This document shows positions 20,972-31,634 of a stretch of 64,000 nt of DNA, one piece after another. The notes beneath the pieces were generated by a model that ran no database searches, was not told the origin of the DNA, and saw only the letters and a program-made list of their open reading frames with translations. Made by a program: the position numbers and the translations under genes. Within the stretch, counting starts at the first letter, position 1. Each line of letters starts with the position of its first letter. The stretch spans positions 1-64,000 of the forward strand of contig CANLWV010000006.1 in the NCBI GenBank assembly GCA_947494965.1, read 5' to 3'. The stretch is from an uncultured Salinicoccus sp. Its GTDB lineage: Bacteria > Bacillota > Bacilli > Staphylococcales > Salinicoccaceae.

Positions 20972-22297
20972 TTATCCCTCCATTAATAGTAATTCTGGAT
21001 TGTTAAGCAGACGCTTAACATGGTTCAGGGCGTTCTGTGCCGTCATGCCGTCAATCTGTCTGTGGTCATAGCTGAGTGACAGTGCAAGCATAGGGGCCGC
21101 CACTATCTCCCCATCTCTGACGATTGCCTTCTCTTCTATGCGCCCGATACCGAGGATTGCCACTTCAGGCTGGTTGATGACTGGTGTGAACCATTGTCCA
21201 CCTGCAGAACCGAGGTTTGAGATGGTCATTGATCCGCCCTTCATTTCATCGCCTGAGAGTTTGCCGTCACGTGCTTTGCCGGCAAGCTGGTTAATCTCGT
21301 CGGATATTTCGAACATGGATTTCTTGTCTGCATGTTTCACTACAGGTACAACAAGTCCACGCTCTGTATCGGCAGCAATGCCTACATTATAATAATGTTT
21401 CTGTATGACTTCAAATGTTTCTGAATCGATTGATGCATTGAATTCAGGATATTTCTTGAACATTGACACAAGCGCTTTTACCACATACGGCAGGAAAGTC
21501 AATTTGATGCCTTGTTCTTCTGCGATTGATTTGAATTTCTTCCTGTGGTCCCACAGTGCTTTTACTTCTACTTCGTCGAGATGTGTAACATGTGGGGAAG
21601 TCTGTTTGGAGTTGACCATCGCTTTTGCGATCGCTTTTCTCATGCCGCTCATCTTTTCGCGTGTTTCCGGGAACTCGCCTTCAGAAGATGCTGGCTTGGC
21701 ATCTTTGGATGTTGGCTGTTCATCAGTGGTATCGGCAGTTTCTTGAGTCGCCTCAGCAGAACTCTGGTCGCCATTCATGAATGCTTCCACATCTGCCTTC
21801 ACTACACGGCCGTTTTTGCCGGTGCCCGATACTTCTGTGATGTCAACATCGTTATCCCGTGCAAATTTACGTACACTTGGCATAGCGATGATGCGTTTGT
21901 CGGAAGAGCCGCCTTTTTCTGACTCGTCTTCCTTACCGGAATCTTCGCCTTCGTCAGAAGTCTGTGCTTCTTTCTTGGAATCTTCCGTTTCTTTTTCTTC
22001 TTGCTTCTCTTCTTGCTTTTCTTCTTTTTCAGCAGGTTCTTCTCCGCCAGAGTCTTCAGAACCATCATCGATGGTCACAATCGTTTCACCAACTGTTGTA
22101 ACGGTTCCTTCTTCGACATGGAGTTGTTTGACCGTCCCGTCTACTGGAGACGGGATTTCAACAACTGCTTTATCATTCTGCACTTCTGCTACAACATCAT
22201 CTTCTTTGATTTCATCGCCTTCATTGATGAACCACTTGACGATTTCACCTTCGTGGATACCTTCACCGATATCCGGCAGTTTAAATTCAAAAGCCAC
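20972..22297 (-). CDS. pdhC: Dihydrolipoamide acetyltransferase (PDH E2)
   Basis: Core of the pyruvate dehydrogenase complex. One N-terminal lipoyl domain (lipoyl Lys in [14 protein letters not shown], about residue 44), a long acidic Glu/Lys/Ser linker (about residues 80-130), a peripheral subunit-binding domain ([15 protein letters not shown]) and a catalytic domain ending in [13 protein letters not shown]. Length 441 aa is normal for Staphylococcaceae. Confidence 0.97.
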   Translation of the reverse strand: MAFEFKLPDIGEGIHEGEIVKWFINEGDEIKEDDVVAEVQNDKAVVEIPSPVDGTVKQLHVEEGTVTTVGETIVTIDDGSEDSGGEEPAEKEEKQEEKQEEKETEDSKKEAQTSDEGEDSGKEDESEKGGSSDKRIIAMPSVRKFARDNDVDITEVSGTGKNGRVVKADVEAFMNGDQSSAEATQETADTTDEQPTSKDAKPASSEGEFPETREKMSGMRKAIAKAMVNSKQTSPHVTHLDEVEVKALWDHRKKFKSIAEEQGIKLTFLPYVVKALVSMFKKYPEFNASIDSETFEVIQKHYYNVGIAADTERGLVVPVVKHADKKSMFEISDEINQLAGKARDGKLSGDEMKGGSMTISNLGSAGGQWFTPVINQPEVAILGIGRIEEKAIVRDGEIVAAPMLALSLSYDHRQIDGMTAQNALNHVKRLLNNPELLLMEG

Positions 22298-22323
22298 AGT
22301 ATTTCCTCCTTTATACTTTCTGT

Positions 22324-23301
22324 TTAAAAGTCCATAACCTGTTTCGCACGTTCGATGATGTCATCTTTGGTAGGCAGCCATACACCTTCCGCTTGTGTGA
22401 ATGGATAGACCGTATCAGGCGCTGTGAGGCGCATGATTGGTGCTTCCAGACTAAGAATGGCACGTTCGGACAGTTCTGCTGCAACGTTCGCTGCAACACC
22501 TGCTTGACGCTGTGCTTCCTGGATGACCACTGCACGGTTTGTCTTCTCGACAGATTCGACCAATGTGTCATAGTCTATCGGGGAGACGGTCCTCAAGTCG
22601 ATCACTTCTGCAGAGACGCCCTCTTCTTTAAGTGCATCAGCTGCTTTGATGGCTTCTTGAACCATTGCGCCGTAAGCGATCAGTGTAATGTCGTCGCCCT
22701 CTTGTTTGACGCTTGCCTTGCCGATTTCGACAGTATATTCTTCTTCCGGTACATCTTCACGGAATGAACGGTAGAGTTTCATGTGTTCAAGGAAGATGAC
22801 AGGGTCATTCGAACGGATTGCTTCAATCAGAAGCCCTTTTGCATCTACTGGGTTTGACGGGATGACCACTTTAAGGCCTGGTGTCTGTGCCATCAGACCT
22901 TCCAGCGAATCCGCGTGAAGTTCAGGCGTGTGGACACCGCCGCCAAATGGCGCACGGATTACGACAGGCGTTTCCTTGGAAGCGCCTGAACGCTGTCTGT
23001 TGCGGGCGATTTGGCCGGCTACACCGTCCATTGCTTCAAAAAGGAAGCCGAAGAACTGGATTTCCACTACAGGGCGGAAACCTTCCAGTGTAAGGCCGAG
23101 ACCCATCGAAGCGAGTCCACTTTCTGCGAGTGGTGTATCGAATACGCGATCTTCACCGAATTCTTTCTGCAGGCCTTCTGTAGCGCGGAACACCCCGCCG
23201 TTTACGCCGACGTCTTCGCCGAAGACCAGGACGTTCTCGTCGTTCCTGAGTTCTGTGGCCATCGCGTCAGTGATTGCTTGGATCATTGTCATCTGTGCCA
23301 T
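22324..23301 (-). CDS. pdhB: Pyruvate dehydrogenase E1 beta subunit
   Basis: Half of the ThDP-dependent E1 that decarboxylates pyruvate (and possibly branched 2-oxo acids). 325 aa with the [20 protein letters not shown]-terminus, the [14 protein letters not shown] loop and the C-terminal transketolase domain. Separated by 3 nt from pdhA and by 26 nt from pdhC. Confidence 0.97.
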   Translation of the reverse strand: MAQMTMIQAITDAMATELRNDENVLVFGEDVGVNGGVFRATEGLQKEFGEDRVFDTPLAESGLASMGLGLTLEGFRPVVEIQFFGFLFEAMDGVAGQIARNRQRSGASKETPVVIRAPFGGGVHTPELHADSLEGLMAQTPGLKVVIPSNPVDAKGLLIEAIRSNDPVIFLEHMKLYRSFREDVPEEEYTVEIGKASVKQEGDDITLIAYGAMVQEAIKAADALKEEGVSAEVIDLRTVSPIDYDTLVESVEKTNRAVVIQEAQRQAGVAANVAAELSERAILSLEAPIMRLTAPDTVYPFTQAEGVWLPTKDDIIERAKQVMDF

Positions 23302-23304
23302 TGC

Positions 23305-24453
<1,149 letters not shown>

Positions 24454-24471
24454 CTATTATCTTACCATATC

Positions 24472-24574
24472 CTGTTACAACAGTAAAATGAATAGCATTG
24501 TAACAGCTGCTCACAAAGCGCTTTAAATCAACGATTTCTGTATTAATACAGTTTTATCTGTTATATAATACAGC
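24472..24574 (-). promoter_or_regulatory. pdhA upstream region with several palindromes
   Basis: Between pdhA and ykyA are: CTGTTACAA-N17-TTGTAACAG (24472-24506), AAAGCGCTTT (24515-24524, core of a CcpA cre site), CTGTATTAATACAG (24538-24551, perfect) and CTGT-N8-ACAG (24559-24574). A possible -10, TAAGAT, lies about 24457-24462. The sites look like repressor or activator targets, but none fits Rex. Confidence 0.45.
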
Positions 24575-24581
24575 GCTTACA

Positions 24582-25211
24582 TCATTCTCCTTCAATTATG
24601 GTCTCTATCTCTTTTTTCAGTGCATTGACCTTTTCAGTCCGTTTGCTGAAAGCTTCTGCATTCTCCTGTACTTCCTCATACTCTTTACTCAAGCTGTTGA
24701 GGCGTTCATCCACTTCATCTTGTGACACTTCTTCTTCGCCAAGGTATGCAAAGATATCCTTCTCGCTGTTCAATACAGACTTGTAGCTGCCGATCATTTC
24801 ACCATGGCTCATATATCTCTCGTCCATCGCATCGATCAGCGACTGTGCCTGCTTACGGTTCGATTCGTCGGAAATCTCTTCTACATATTGGGTCGAAGCT
24901 TCCATGCGGCTTCTGCTGTCCCCCATGATCGAGACTTCCTGATCCAACTGTTTGATGCGTTCTTCCGTATTTTCCACCAGCGAATCGCTTATCTCACCAA
25001 GTTCCCCTTTAGTGGCGTTCTCAAGCGAGCCTTGTAGTTCCGCCTTCTCGCTCTCCAACTCTTCGAATTTAGCGTTGACATCCTCTATCTCCTTTTCCAC
25101 CTCGACGGTCTCTTGAAACGCATTATAAAAATCGAGCAGTTCATCAGATGCAGACGAACACCCGGCAAGCACCATCGCCATAACCATGGCGCCACCTAAT
25201 AGTTTCTTCAT
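24582..25211 (-). CDS. ykyA: YkyA family lipoprotein
   Basis: Putative cell-wall-binding lipoprotein. The signal MKKLLGGAMVMAMVLAGC contains lipobox LAGC, after which the mature chain is almost wholly coiled coil (EDVNAKFEELESEKAELQ and similar heptads). YkyA precedes pdhA in Bacillus as well. The second ATG (25211) is chosen because GGAGGG lies 7 nt before it; the first ATG (25217) is only 1 nt from that site. Role unknown. Confidence 0.85.
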   Translation of the reverse strand: MKKLLGGAMVMAMVLAGCSSASDELLDFYNAFQETVEVEKEIEDVNAKFEELESEKAELQGSLENATKGELGEISDSLVENTEERIKQLDQEVSIMGDSRSRMEASTQYVEEISDESNRKQAQSLIDAMDERYMSHGEMIGSYKSVLNSEKDIFAYLGEEEVSQDEVDERLNSLSKEYEEVQENAEAFSKRTEKVNALKKEIETIIEGE

Positions 25212-25333
25212 TTCCATTCCCTCCGATTGTTGACTGGATAGTGTATAATTAAAAAATAATATGTTGAGAATTCCGGTTCTCCTGAGTATTATAGTATAAT
25301 AAATCGCGATATATATAAACAGGAGGGTTTATT

Positions 25334-25885
25334 TTGGTAACAATGAAAGACATCATCCGGGATCCCGATCCGTTTCTGCGCAAGAAAGTGGCCGAAGTCG
25401 ACACAATCGATGAAGAAACGATAAATGAACTGGCCGCCATGCGGGACTATCTCGTACGCTCCCAAAATCCCGATATTGCAGGAAAACAAGGCCTTAGGCC
25501 GGGCGTCGGTCTTGCTGCGCCGCAAGTCGGACTTGATAAACGCATGCTCGCCATCTATATAGAAGGTGACGAAGGCGAAGTGCTCCATGATCATATGCTG
25601 ATCAACCCTAAAATCAAAAGTCACTCGGTGACTGAGACGTACCTACCGGGAGGCGAGGGCTGTCTGAGTGTCGATGAAGACGTTCCAGGCCTTGTGCATC
25701 GCTTCCAGCGGGTCAAAGTTACAGCCCTCGATCCCGAAGGCAAGCCTGTAGAAGTGAAGGCAAAAGGCATGCTTGCCGTCGTATTGCAGCATGAACTGGA
25801 CCACCTCGACGGCATCATGTTCTATGATCACATCGACCCGGACGCTCCCATGGAGCCAAAGCCAGGCGCCAAGCCTGTAGATTGA
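25334..25885 (+). CDS. def: Peptide deformylase
   Basis: Fe2+/Zn2+ enzyme removing the formyl group from nascent proteins. The three motifs are GVGLAAPQ, EGCLS and QHELDHLDG, with metal ligands Cys and two His. 183 aa is the Gram-positive type 2 length. TTG 25334 is the start: AGGAGGG lies 6 nt upstream, and the resulting M-V-T-M-K-D-I-I-R-D beginning matches staphylococcal Def. A strong TATAAT lies at 25295-25300. Confidence 0.97.
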   Translation: MVTMKDIIRDPDPFLRKKVAEVDTIDEETINELAAMRDYLVRSQNPDIAGKQGLRPGVGLAAPQVGLDKRMLAIYIEGDEGEVLHDHMLINPKIKSHSVTETYLPGGEGCLSVDEDVPGLVHRFQRVKVTALDPEGKPVEVKAKGMLAVVLQHELDHLDGIMFYDHIDPDAPMEPKPGAKPVD

Positions 25886-25916
25886 AAAAGCGGCCGTATC
25901 AAAGCGGTCGCTTTTT
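25885..25916. terminator. Bidirectional terminator after def
   Basis: AAAAAGCGGCCG (25885-25896) pairs with CGGTCGCTTTTT (25905-25916), one G-U pair, T-run at the end. Confidence 0.85.
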
Positions 25917-25939
25917 CATTGCACATGAATTCCATCCAA

Positions 25940-26203
25940 TCAGATGAAGTCATCGCGCCTCTCCCTAAATGGGATGTTCTGCTCATACAACTCCTTCTTC
26001 AGTGCCGTAAATGTTTCGTGATCCAGGACTTCAGGATCATGGTCATGACGCTTTCGGTGGACATCATCTGCCTCTTCATGATCGTCATAGATGTAGTTCA
26101 TCACCACCATGTCAGGATGTGTATTGAATTCCAGCATGATCATGTTGCGGTCCTGACGCGTCCACTCAAGCAGTACAGCTTCCAATATACGCTTCTCTTT
26201 CAT
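25940..26203 (-). CDS. Small hypothetical protein
   Basis: An 87-aa charged, soluble protein not recognised. It begins MKEKRILEAVLLEWTRQDRN and has a His/Asp-rich middle (YDDHEEADDVHRKRHDHD) that could bind metal. ATG 26203 is chosen because GGAGGGG lies 6 nt upstream. It is convergent with def and divergent from the small unit at 26255. Confidence 0.6.
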   Translation of the reverse strand: MKEKRILEAVLLEWTRQDRNMIMLEFNTHPDMVVMNYIYDDHEEADDVHRKRHDHDPEVLDHETFTALKKELYEQNIPFRERRDDFI

Positions 26204-26254
26204 GCGGTTCCCCTCCATTCCCTTCCATTATAAAGTCTTTGCATGTCCCCCGTC

Positions 26255-26260
26255 TATAAT
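26255..26260 (+). promoter_or_regulatory. -10 element of a short transcript before rpoY
   Basis: Perfect TATAAT 38 nt before a 31-codon reading frame that is followed by a strong terminator. No good -35 at 17 nt. Confidence 0.5.
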
Positions 26261-26297
26261 GTAAAATGAAGTTAAGCTGATAAGGGATGTGGTCATA

Positions 26298-26393
26298 ATG
26301 CTCAGACGGTGGAAGAAGAGGCTGAAGCAAAGGCTTGGACGCATTCTCGGTAGGAAAGGGTTGCTGAACAACGAATATTTCAAACGGCGTTAA
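26298..26393 (+). CDS. Candidate 31-aa highly basic peptide
   Basis: ATG 26298 opens a 31-codon frame starting MLRRWKKRLKQRLGRILGRK. It has 13 Lys/Arg and one Glu, and the first 20 residues would form a strongly amphipathic helix. AAGGGA lies 10 nt upstream, which is far for a ribosome site. A TATAAT precedes and an intrinsic terminator follows 10 nt after the stop, so the whole looks like a self-contained unit of about 165 nt. It could equally be a regulatory RNA or the leader of rpoY-rnjA. Confidence 0.4.
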   Translation: MLRRWKKRLKQRLGRILGRKGLLNNEYFKRR

Positions 26394-26403
26394 GTCCGTT
26401 ATA

Positions 26404-26433
26404 TTGTGTTGCTTTATGCAACACAAATTTTTT
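26404..26433 (+). terminator. Terminator before rpoY
   Basis: TTGTGTTGC (26404-26412), loop TTTAT, GCAACACAA (26418-26426), then A and TTTTTT. Either ends the small unit or attenuates rpoY-rnjA. Confidence 0.85.
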
Positions 26434-26478
26434 GTTAATGGCCATCCATATAATCAAATCAAAAGGAGAAATCATATA

Positions 26479-26694
26479 ATGGCAGTATTTAAAGTTTTTT
26501 TTCAAGAACAACTAGATAGCCGCATCATCCGTGAAGAGACAATAACACGGTATTTTGAGGCAGAGTCAGAGAGCGAAGTGCGCACAGCACTGAAAGATAG
26601 CCGCCTCAACATCGAATTCGTCCAGGAATTAAGTCCCGCACACCTGGAGTACGAAAAGAATAACAATGCAGACTTTAAGGTTGAGGATATCTGA
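26479..26694 (+). CDS. rpoY: RNA polymerase epsilon subunit
   Basis: A 71-aa auxiliary subunit of Firmicutes RNA polymerase (RpoY, formerly YkzG). [21 protein letters not shown] and the remainder match the family over full length. AAAAGGAGA sits 10 nt before the ATG; a TATAAT at 26449-26454 gives a likely promoter of its own. The stop overlaps the rnjA start (TGATG), so the two are coupled, as in Bacillus and Staphylococcus. Confidence 0.93.
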   Translation: MAVFKVFFQEQLDSRIIREETITRYFEAESESEVRTALKDSRLNIEFVQELSPAHLEYEKNNNADFKVEDI

Positions 26695-28379
26695 TGACAC
26701 TGGAAAAAGGTGAAGTAGGCGTTTTTGCCCTCGGGGGACTCGGGGAAATAGGCAAAAACACATATTGCATTGAATATAAAGACGAAATCATCATGATCGA
26801 CGCAGGCATCAAATTTCCGGACGACGAACAGCTGGGAATCGACTATGTCATTCCCGACTACACATATCTTAAAGAGAACCAGGAGAAAATCAGCGCGCTC
26901 ATCGTCACCCATGGCCACGAAGACCATATCGGCGGCATTCCTTTCCTGCTGAAAGAATTCAATGTGCCCATCTATTCCGGGCCTTTGGCCCTTGGACTCA
27001 TCCGCAACAAGCTGGAGGAGCACCGCCTCCTCCGATCGACAGAGCTTAAGCCGGTCGAAGAGAGCACTGTATTGAAGTTCAAGCACATGACAGTCGAATT
27101 CTATTTGACCACACACTCCATCCCTGAAGCATATGGCGTCATCGTGCGGACACCTGAAGGCACAATCGTCCACACAGGTGACTTCAAGTTCGACTTCACA
27201 CCGGTAGGCGAACCTGCAAACATTGCGAAAATGGCACAGCTTGGGGAGGAAGGGGTCCTTTGCCTCCTTTCCGATTCAACAAACGCTACAGTGCCGAACT
27301 TCACCACAAGCGAAAAGGAAGTCGGCCAGAATGTAAAGGATATCTTCCGCAAGTGTACAGGACGAATCATCTTCGCTACATTCGCCTCCAACATCTACCG
27401 CGTACAGCAGGCAATAGACGCGGCGATCAAGTTCGACCGTAAAATCGCCATTTTCGGCCGCAGTATGGAAAACAATATCAAAATCGGCCTGGAACTGGGC
27501 TATATCAAAGCGCCGCCTGAAACATTCATCGAGCCAAAAATGATCAACAGCATCGAAAAGCACAAAGTGATGATGCTGTGTACAGGCTCCCAAGGTGAAC
27601 CGATGGCTGCCCTATCCAGGATAGCCAACGGCACGCACCGTCAAATCAGCATAATCCCTGATGACACGGTCGTCTTCAGCTCATCTCCGATTCCAGGCAA
27701 CACGCTGAGCATCAACCGGACAATCAACGCCCTCTACAAAGCGGGTGCAGATGTCATCCACGGAAAGCTCTCAAACATCCATACTTCAGGGCATGGTTCA
27801 CAGGAAGAGCAGAAGTTGATGCTCCGTCTGATGCGCCCTAAATATTTCATGCCGATCCATGGTGAATACCGCATGCTGCATCTTCACAAGCAGCTGGCAG
27901 TCAACACAGGTATGGACCCGGACGATGTCTTCCTGATGGAAATCGGTGATGTTCTGGCATTGAAACGGGATAGTGCAAGACATAGCCACCGCGTACCGGC
28001 AGGCACAGTATTCGTCGACGGTACGGGTATCGGCGACATCGGCAACATTGTCCTCCGGGACAGGAAGGACCTATCTGAGGAGGGGCTCGCAATCGTCGTC
28101 GTTTCGATAGACTTCAATACAAAGACGCTTCTTAGCGGCCCGGACATCATCTCACGTGGTTTCGTCTATATGCGGGAATCCTACGGCTTGATCCGTGGTG
28201 CAGAGAAGAAGATAAAAGCGGATATCATCAACCTGCTCAACTCAAAAGAGCATGTGGAATGGTACCACGTGAAGCAGCTCATCATAGAAGAACTCAGCAA
28301 CCACCTCTACAAGCGGACCCATCGTAAACCGATGATCCTGCCTACCATCATGAGGGTCAATGAAAAGAAGAAGAAGTAA
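26694..28379 (+). CDS. rnjA: Ribonuclease J1
   Basis: Metallo-beta-lactamase/beta-CASP ribonuclease with 5'-3' exonuclease and endonuclease activity, central to mRNA turnover. Zinc motif HGHEDHIGG (about residues 74-82), [10 protein letters not shown] and HTGDFKFD are present, then the beta-CASP domain ([18 protein letters not shown]) and the C-terminal dimerisation part. Length 561 aa is normal. Confidence 0.97.
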   Translation: MTLEKGEVGVFALGGLGEIGKNTYCIEYKDEIIMIDAGIKFPDDEQLGIDYVIPDYTYLKENQEKISALIVTHGHEDHIGGIPFLLKEFNVPIYSGPLALGLIRNKLEEHRLLRSTELKPVEESTVLKFKHMTVEFYLTTHSIPEAYGVIVRTPEGTIVHTGDFKFDFTPVGEPANIAKMAQLGEEGVLCLLSDSTNATVPNFTTSEKEVGQNVKDIFRKCTGRIIFATFASNIYRVQQAIDAAIKFDRKIAIFGRSMENNIKIGLELGYIKAPPETFIEPKMINSIEKHKVMMLCTGSQGEPMAALSRIANGTHRQISIIPDDTVVFSSSPIPGNTLSINRTINALYKAGADVIHGKLSNIHTSGHGSQEEQKLMLRLMRPKYFMPIHGEYRMLHLHKQLAVNTGMDPDDVFLMEIGDVLALKRDSARHSHRVPAGTVFVDGTGIGDIGNIVLRDRKDLSEEGLAIVVVSIDFNTKTLLSGPDIISRGFVYMRESYGLIRGAEKKIKADIINLLNSKEHVEWYHVKQLIIEELSNHLYKRTHRKPMILPTIMRVNEKKKK

Positions 28380-28388
28380 TGAATAGAT

Positions 28389-28422
28389 AAGAGCACCTGT
28401 GGAAGTTTCCACAGGTGCTCTT
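28389..28422. terminator. Bidirectional terminator rnjA/ktrC
   Basis: Perfect 16-bp stem AAGAGCACCTGTGGAA with its complement (28407-28422), 2-nt loop. Confidence 0.85.
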
Positions 28423-29082
28423 CTAGTCTATGAGTAATTTTTCAAACCGGGTCAAATCCTGATCATCGCCTATTACAATCAGGATATCATCCCTCTGGAT
28501 GTTGACCGTCGGGTCTGGACTGACAATGATGTCCTCATCCCGTTTTATCGCTATTACACTGACTCCGTATTCTGCACGGATATCCAAGTCCAGCAAGGAT
28601 TGATCCGCCAGGTTCTCCTGTGCTCTGATCTCAACGATCGAATGCTCATCCGAGAGTTCAAGGTAATCGAGTACGGAAGTGGATGCAAGCTTATGGGCGA
28701 TGCGTTTCCCCATATCGCGCTCAGGGTGGATCACCATATCAGCGCCGATCTTATCAAGGACACGGGCATGATAATTGTTCTGTGCCTTGACGCTCACATG
28801 CTTGACCCCGAGATCTTTAAGGAGCAGCGTCGTCAGGATACTCGACTGGATATTGTCACCGATTGCGACGATGACATTATCGAAGTTGCCGAGACCGAGG
28901 TTCTTAAGCACTCTTTCATCAGTAGTGTCGCCGATGGCCGACTTGGTTGCGATATCGGCATATTCATTGACACGGTTTTCATCTATGTCGACCGCCAGTA
29001 CATCCATTTCGAGTTCAATCAGTTCCCGTACAATGCTGGCACCGAAACGGCCGAGGCCGATCACCGCATAGTCCTTTTTCAT
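28423..29082 (-). CDS. ktrC: Potassium uptake RCK regulatory protein KtrC
   Basis: Cytosolic gating ring subunit of Ktr K+ channels. An RCK_N Rossmann domain (VIGLGRFGASIVRELIELEMDVLAVDID) is followed by an RCK_C domain (SLLDLDIRAEYGVSVIAIKR). 220 aa. The ATG at 29082 (MKKDYAV) matches family starts and has AGGTGA 6 nt upstream. The membrane partner KtrB/D is not in the window. S. aureus has ktrC in this same cydAB-rnjA interval. Confidence 0.92.
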   Translation of the reverse strand: MKKDYAVIGLGRFGASIVRELIELEMDVLAVDIDENRVNEYADIATKSAIGDTTDERVLKNLGLGNFDNVIVAIGDNIQSSILTTLLLKDLGVKHVSVKAQNNYHARVLDKIGADMVIHPERDMGKRIAHKLASTSVLDYLELSDEHSIVEIRAQENLADQSLLDLDIRAEYGVSVIAIKRDEDIIVSPDPTVNIQRDDILIVIGDDQDLTRFEKLLID

Positions 29083-29107
29083 CTTCATCACCTATTCGTT
29101 TAGGATA

Positions 29108-30133
29108 TCAATACTTGTTGTCGCCCTTCCCCTGTACATAATCCTTATCGAACAGGAAGAGTCTGAGCAGCATACCGAGACTCGGTATCAATAATAGTAA
29201 ACCTAATATGAAGGCCACTGTCAAACTGAAGGCCATATTCTCGTTTACAACCGAAGTATTGATGTCGATGTAGGGATACAGTATATACGGCAGTTTACTG
29301 ATGCCATAGCCGTAGAAGGCGAAGGCAAACTGCAGCATGATCATTATGAAGGCCAGACCGAAACGGCGCTTCCTCCAGATCAGGTACACCGCTACCCCCA
29401 TCGCTGCAAGGCTGAGCCCGAACATATACCAGTAATCCTGCGCACGCAGGAAGTGTTCCCTGTTATGTTCACGGAGCCCCAAGAAGACGAACTGCGAGAT
29501 GAAGAGCATCGGCAACGTCCAGATCAGGAACCATCTGCGTACGAGGTGGAGCGCCTGTGAATCTTTGGCGCGCGCTGCGTAGAACGTCAGGAACCCGCTT
29601 GATACATAGAGTACTATGACCACAGCCAAAAAGACGACGGACCAGCCGTAAGTGCTGAAGAGGAGCTCTTCAAGCTGGAGGCGCACACCGTCTGCACTCT
29701 CGATGATGTAGCCGCCTTCAGAAATGACGAGCGCCATCGACAGCGAAGCGGGGATCAGCAACCCTGTGGCACCGTAGAGGAACGCCCAGGATAACTTCGG
29801 CTCCCTATTGTAGGAGTTGAAGGCGTAGTAGCTCCCCCGTATCGCCAATAGGATGAGCGCAATGCTCGCTGGAATCAGCAGCGCTGTCCCATAGTAATAG
29901 GCGGTATCCGGATAGAATCCGACGATGCCGACGAAGAAGAAGACGAAGAAGACGTTCGTCACTTCCCAAACCGGGTTCAGATAACGCTTGATGATCGGAC
30001 TGATGATGCTGTCGTCCCCCGTCAGCTTCGAATAGAAATTATAGAAGCCGGCACCGAAATCGATTGCGGATACTATGATGTAGCCGTACAGGAAGGTCCA
30101 TAGGACTGCTACCCCGATGATTTCATAATTCAT
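29108..30133 (-). CDS. cydB: Cytochrome bd ubiquinol/menaquinol oxidase subunit II
   Basis: Integral membrane partner of CydA, 341 aa with eight or nine helices. VLWTFLYGYIIVSAIDFGAGFYNFYS at the start and NPVWEVTNVFFVFFFVGIVGFYP are typical of the staphylococcal CydB branch. It overlaps cydA by 4 nt (ATGA). Confidence 0.94.
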   Translation of the reverse strand: MNYEIIGVAVLWTFLYGYIIVSAIDFGAGFYNFYSKLTGDDSIISPIIKRYLNPVWEVTNVFFVFFFVGIVGFYPDTAYYYGTALLIPASIALILLAIRGSYYAFNSYNREPKLSWAFLYGATGLLIPASLSMALVISEGGYIIESADGVRLQLEELLFSTYGWSVVFLAVVIVLYVSSGFLTFYAARAKDSQALHLVRRWFLIWTLPMLFISQFVFLGLREHNREHFLRAQDYWYMFGLSLAAMGVAVYLIWRKRRFGLAFIMIMLQFAFAFYGYGISKLPYILYPYIDINTSVVNENMAFSLTVAFILGLLLLIPSLGMLLRLFLFDKDYVQGKGDNKY

Positions 30134-31485
30134 TGCAACCGACCTCCTTCATAGTCCTCTCCATAGATTTCAATGCGTTCTGCTGCGGCACTCTTATTTT
30201 TGAACATCTGGAGCAGCACATAGATTGTGGTGACCCCGAGCACCGCATACAGCAACACGAAGGCAATCAGCGTGATGCCCAGTCCATCAGCCTGGGTGAC
30301 GGCTTCAGAAACCCGCATGTAGCCGCGCAAGATCCATGGCTGGCGACCCATCTCTGCCAGGAACCAGCCTGCTTCTATTGAAGCCATGGTCAGGGGGCCG
30401 GTCAATACATAGGCATAAAGCAGTGCAGGATGGTGTTCGTCGAACTTCGAAAACTTCGCTATGAAGTATATGATCGATACCATAAGTGCGTACATCCCGA
30501 AGAAGACCATGATGTCGAAGAAGTAGTGGATGATGAGCGGTGGCTGCTCGTCGTCCGGTATATCATTGAGCCCGGTCACCTCGGTATCGAAGGAGTTGCC
30601 TGCCAGGAAGCTGAGTGCACTTGGAATCTTGAGTGCATAGCTCACCTCATTCGTATCTTCATCAATTGTACCGAAAAGGACCAGATCAGCGTTGTCCTCC
30701 GTTTCAAAATGCCATTCCATCGCAGCCAATTTCTCAGGCTGGTGCTCATGCAGGAATTTGGCTGAGAGGTCTCCGGCCAGAACGGTCAGTGATGCTGTAA
30801 CAAGCCCAAGCACCATCATGACTTTAAGGCCTTTCTTGTGATACTCCCTATCTTCCTCGAATTTCGAACGGAGGAGTTTGAACGCACCGATGGCGGCGAT
30901 GATGAATACTGCCGTCGTATACGCCGTCACCACTACGTGGAATACCCTGACCCAAGTCGACGGGTTGAACATCGCCGCAAGCGGATCTACGTTGATGAGC
31001 TCTCCATCAACCATATTGAAACCAGCAGGTGTATTCATGAATGAATTCACCGTTGTGATGAATACTGCCGAGAGCGAAGACCCGATGACAATCGGAATGT
31101 TCAAGAGCCAGTGGTGCCAAGGATTCTTGAAGCGGTCCCAAGTATATAGGAATATCCCAAGGAATATTGCTTCAAAGAAGAAGGCGAATGTTTCCATAAA
31201 TAGCGGTAGCGCAATGATCTGCCCACCGAGCCGCATGAAATCAGGCCATATCAAGGAAAGCTGCAGACCGATGATCGTACCGGTCACGACCCCAACGGCG
31301 ACTGTCACCGTGTAGCCTTTGGCAATCCTTCTTGCCATCGTCAAGTACGCAGCGTCTTTCTTCTTCACCCCCAGGAACTCAAGTACCATGAAGACAATCG
31401 GTATACCTACTCCGATTGTCGCAAAGATAATATGGAACCCTAATGTAGACGCTGTCAATACACGCCCCAAAACCACATCTTCCAT
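30130..31485 (-). CDS. cydA: Cytochrome bd oxidase subunit I
   Basis: Quinol-oxidising, heme-bearing subunit of the high-affinity terminal oxidase. The heme b595 His is in TLGFHIIFATIGVG, the b558 His in WVRVFHVVVTAY, and the GRQPW motif is present. The Q-loop (HEFQPEKLAAMEWHFET-type stretch) is the short form found in Gram-positives. 451 aa. A dedicated terminal oxidase for low oxygen or nitrosative stress. Confidence 0.96.
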   Translation of the reverse strand: MEDVVLGRVLTASTLGFHIIFATIGVGIPIVFMVLEFLGVKKKDAAYLTMARRIAKGYTVTVAVGVVTGTIIGLQLSLIWPDFMRLGGQIIALPLFMETFAFFFEAIFLGIFLYTWDRFKNPWHHWLLNIPIVIGSSLSAVFITTVNSFMNTPAGFNMVDGELINVDPLAAMFNPSTWVRVFHVVVTAYTTAVFIIAAIGAFKLLRSKFEEDREYHKKGLKVMMVLGLVTASLTVLAGDLSAKFLHEHQPEKLAAMEWHFETEDNADLVLFGTIDEDTNEVSYALKIPSALSFLAGNSFDTEVTGLNDIPDDEQPPLIIHYFFDIMVFFGMYALMVSIIYFIAKFSKFDEHHPALLYAYVLTGPLTMASIEAGWFLAEMGRQPWILRGYMRVSEAVTQADGLGITLIAFVLLYAVLGVTTIYVLLQMFKNKSAAAERIEIYGEDYEGGRLQ

Positions 31486-31634
31486 TCAATCACCTCTTTG
31501 TAATCGTATGCTTAATTATAACGTTTATAATCAATTTATCCTGATCGATTTGACAACGATCAATGACAAATTTGTGAATAAACTATCATTCTCATGATAT
31601 AATTGTACGCTTTTACATCGTTGATTTCAAAGAT

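Noticed and set aside
26502-27173. 223-codon frame antisense to rpoY/rnjA
   Set aside because: Overlaps two certain genes; Cys/Phe-rich nonsense composition.
31540-31590. Possible Rex site before cydA
   Set aside because: Only one TTCACAA half-site and an ACAAATTTGT dyad; the full TTGTGAA-N-TTCACAA pattern is missing.
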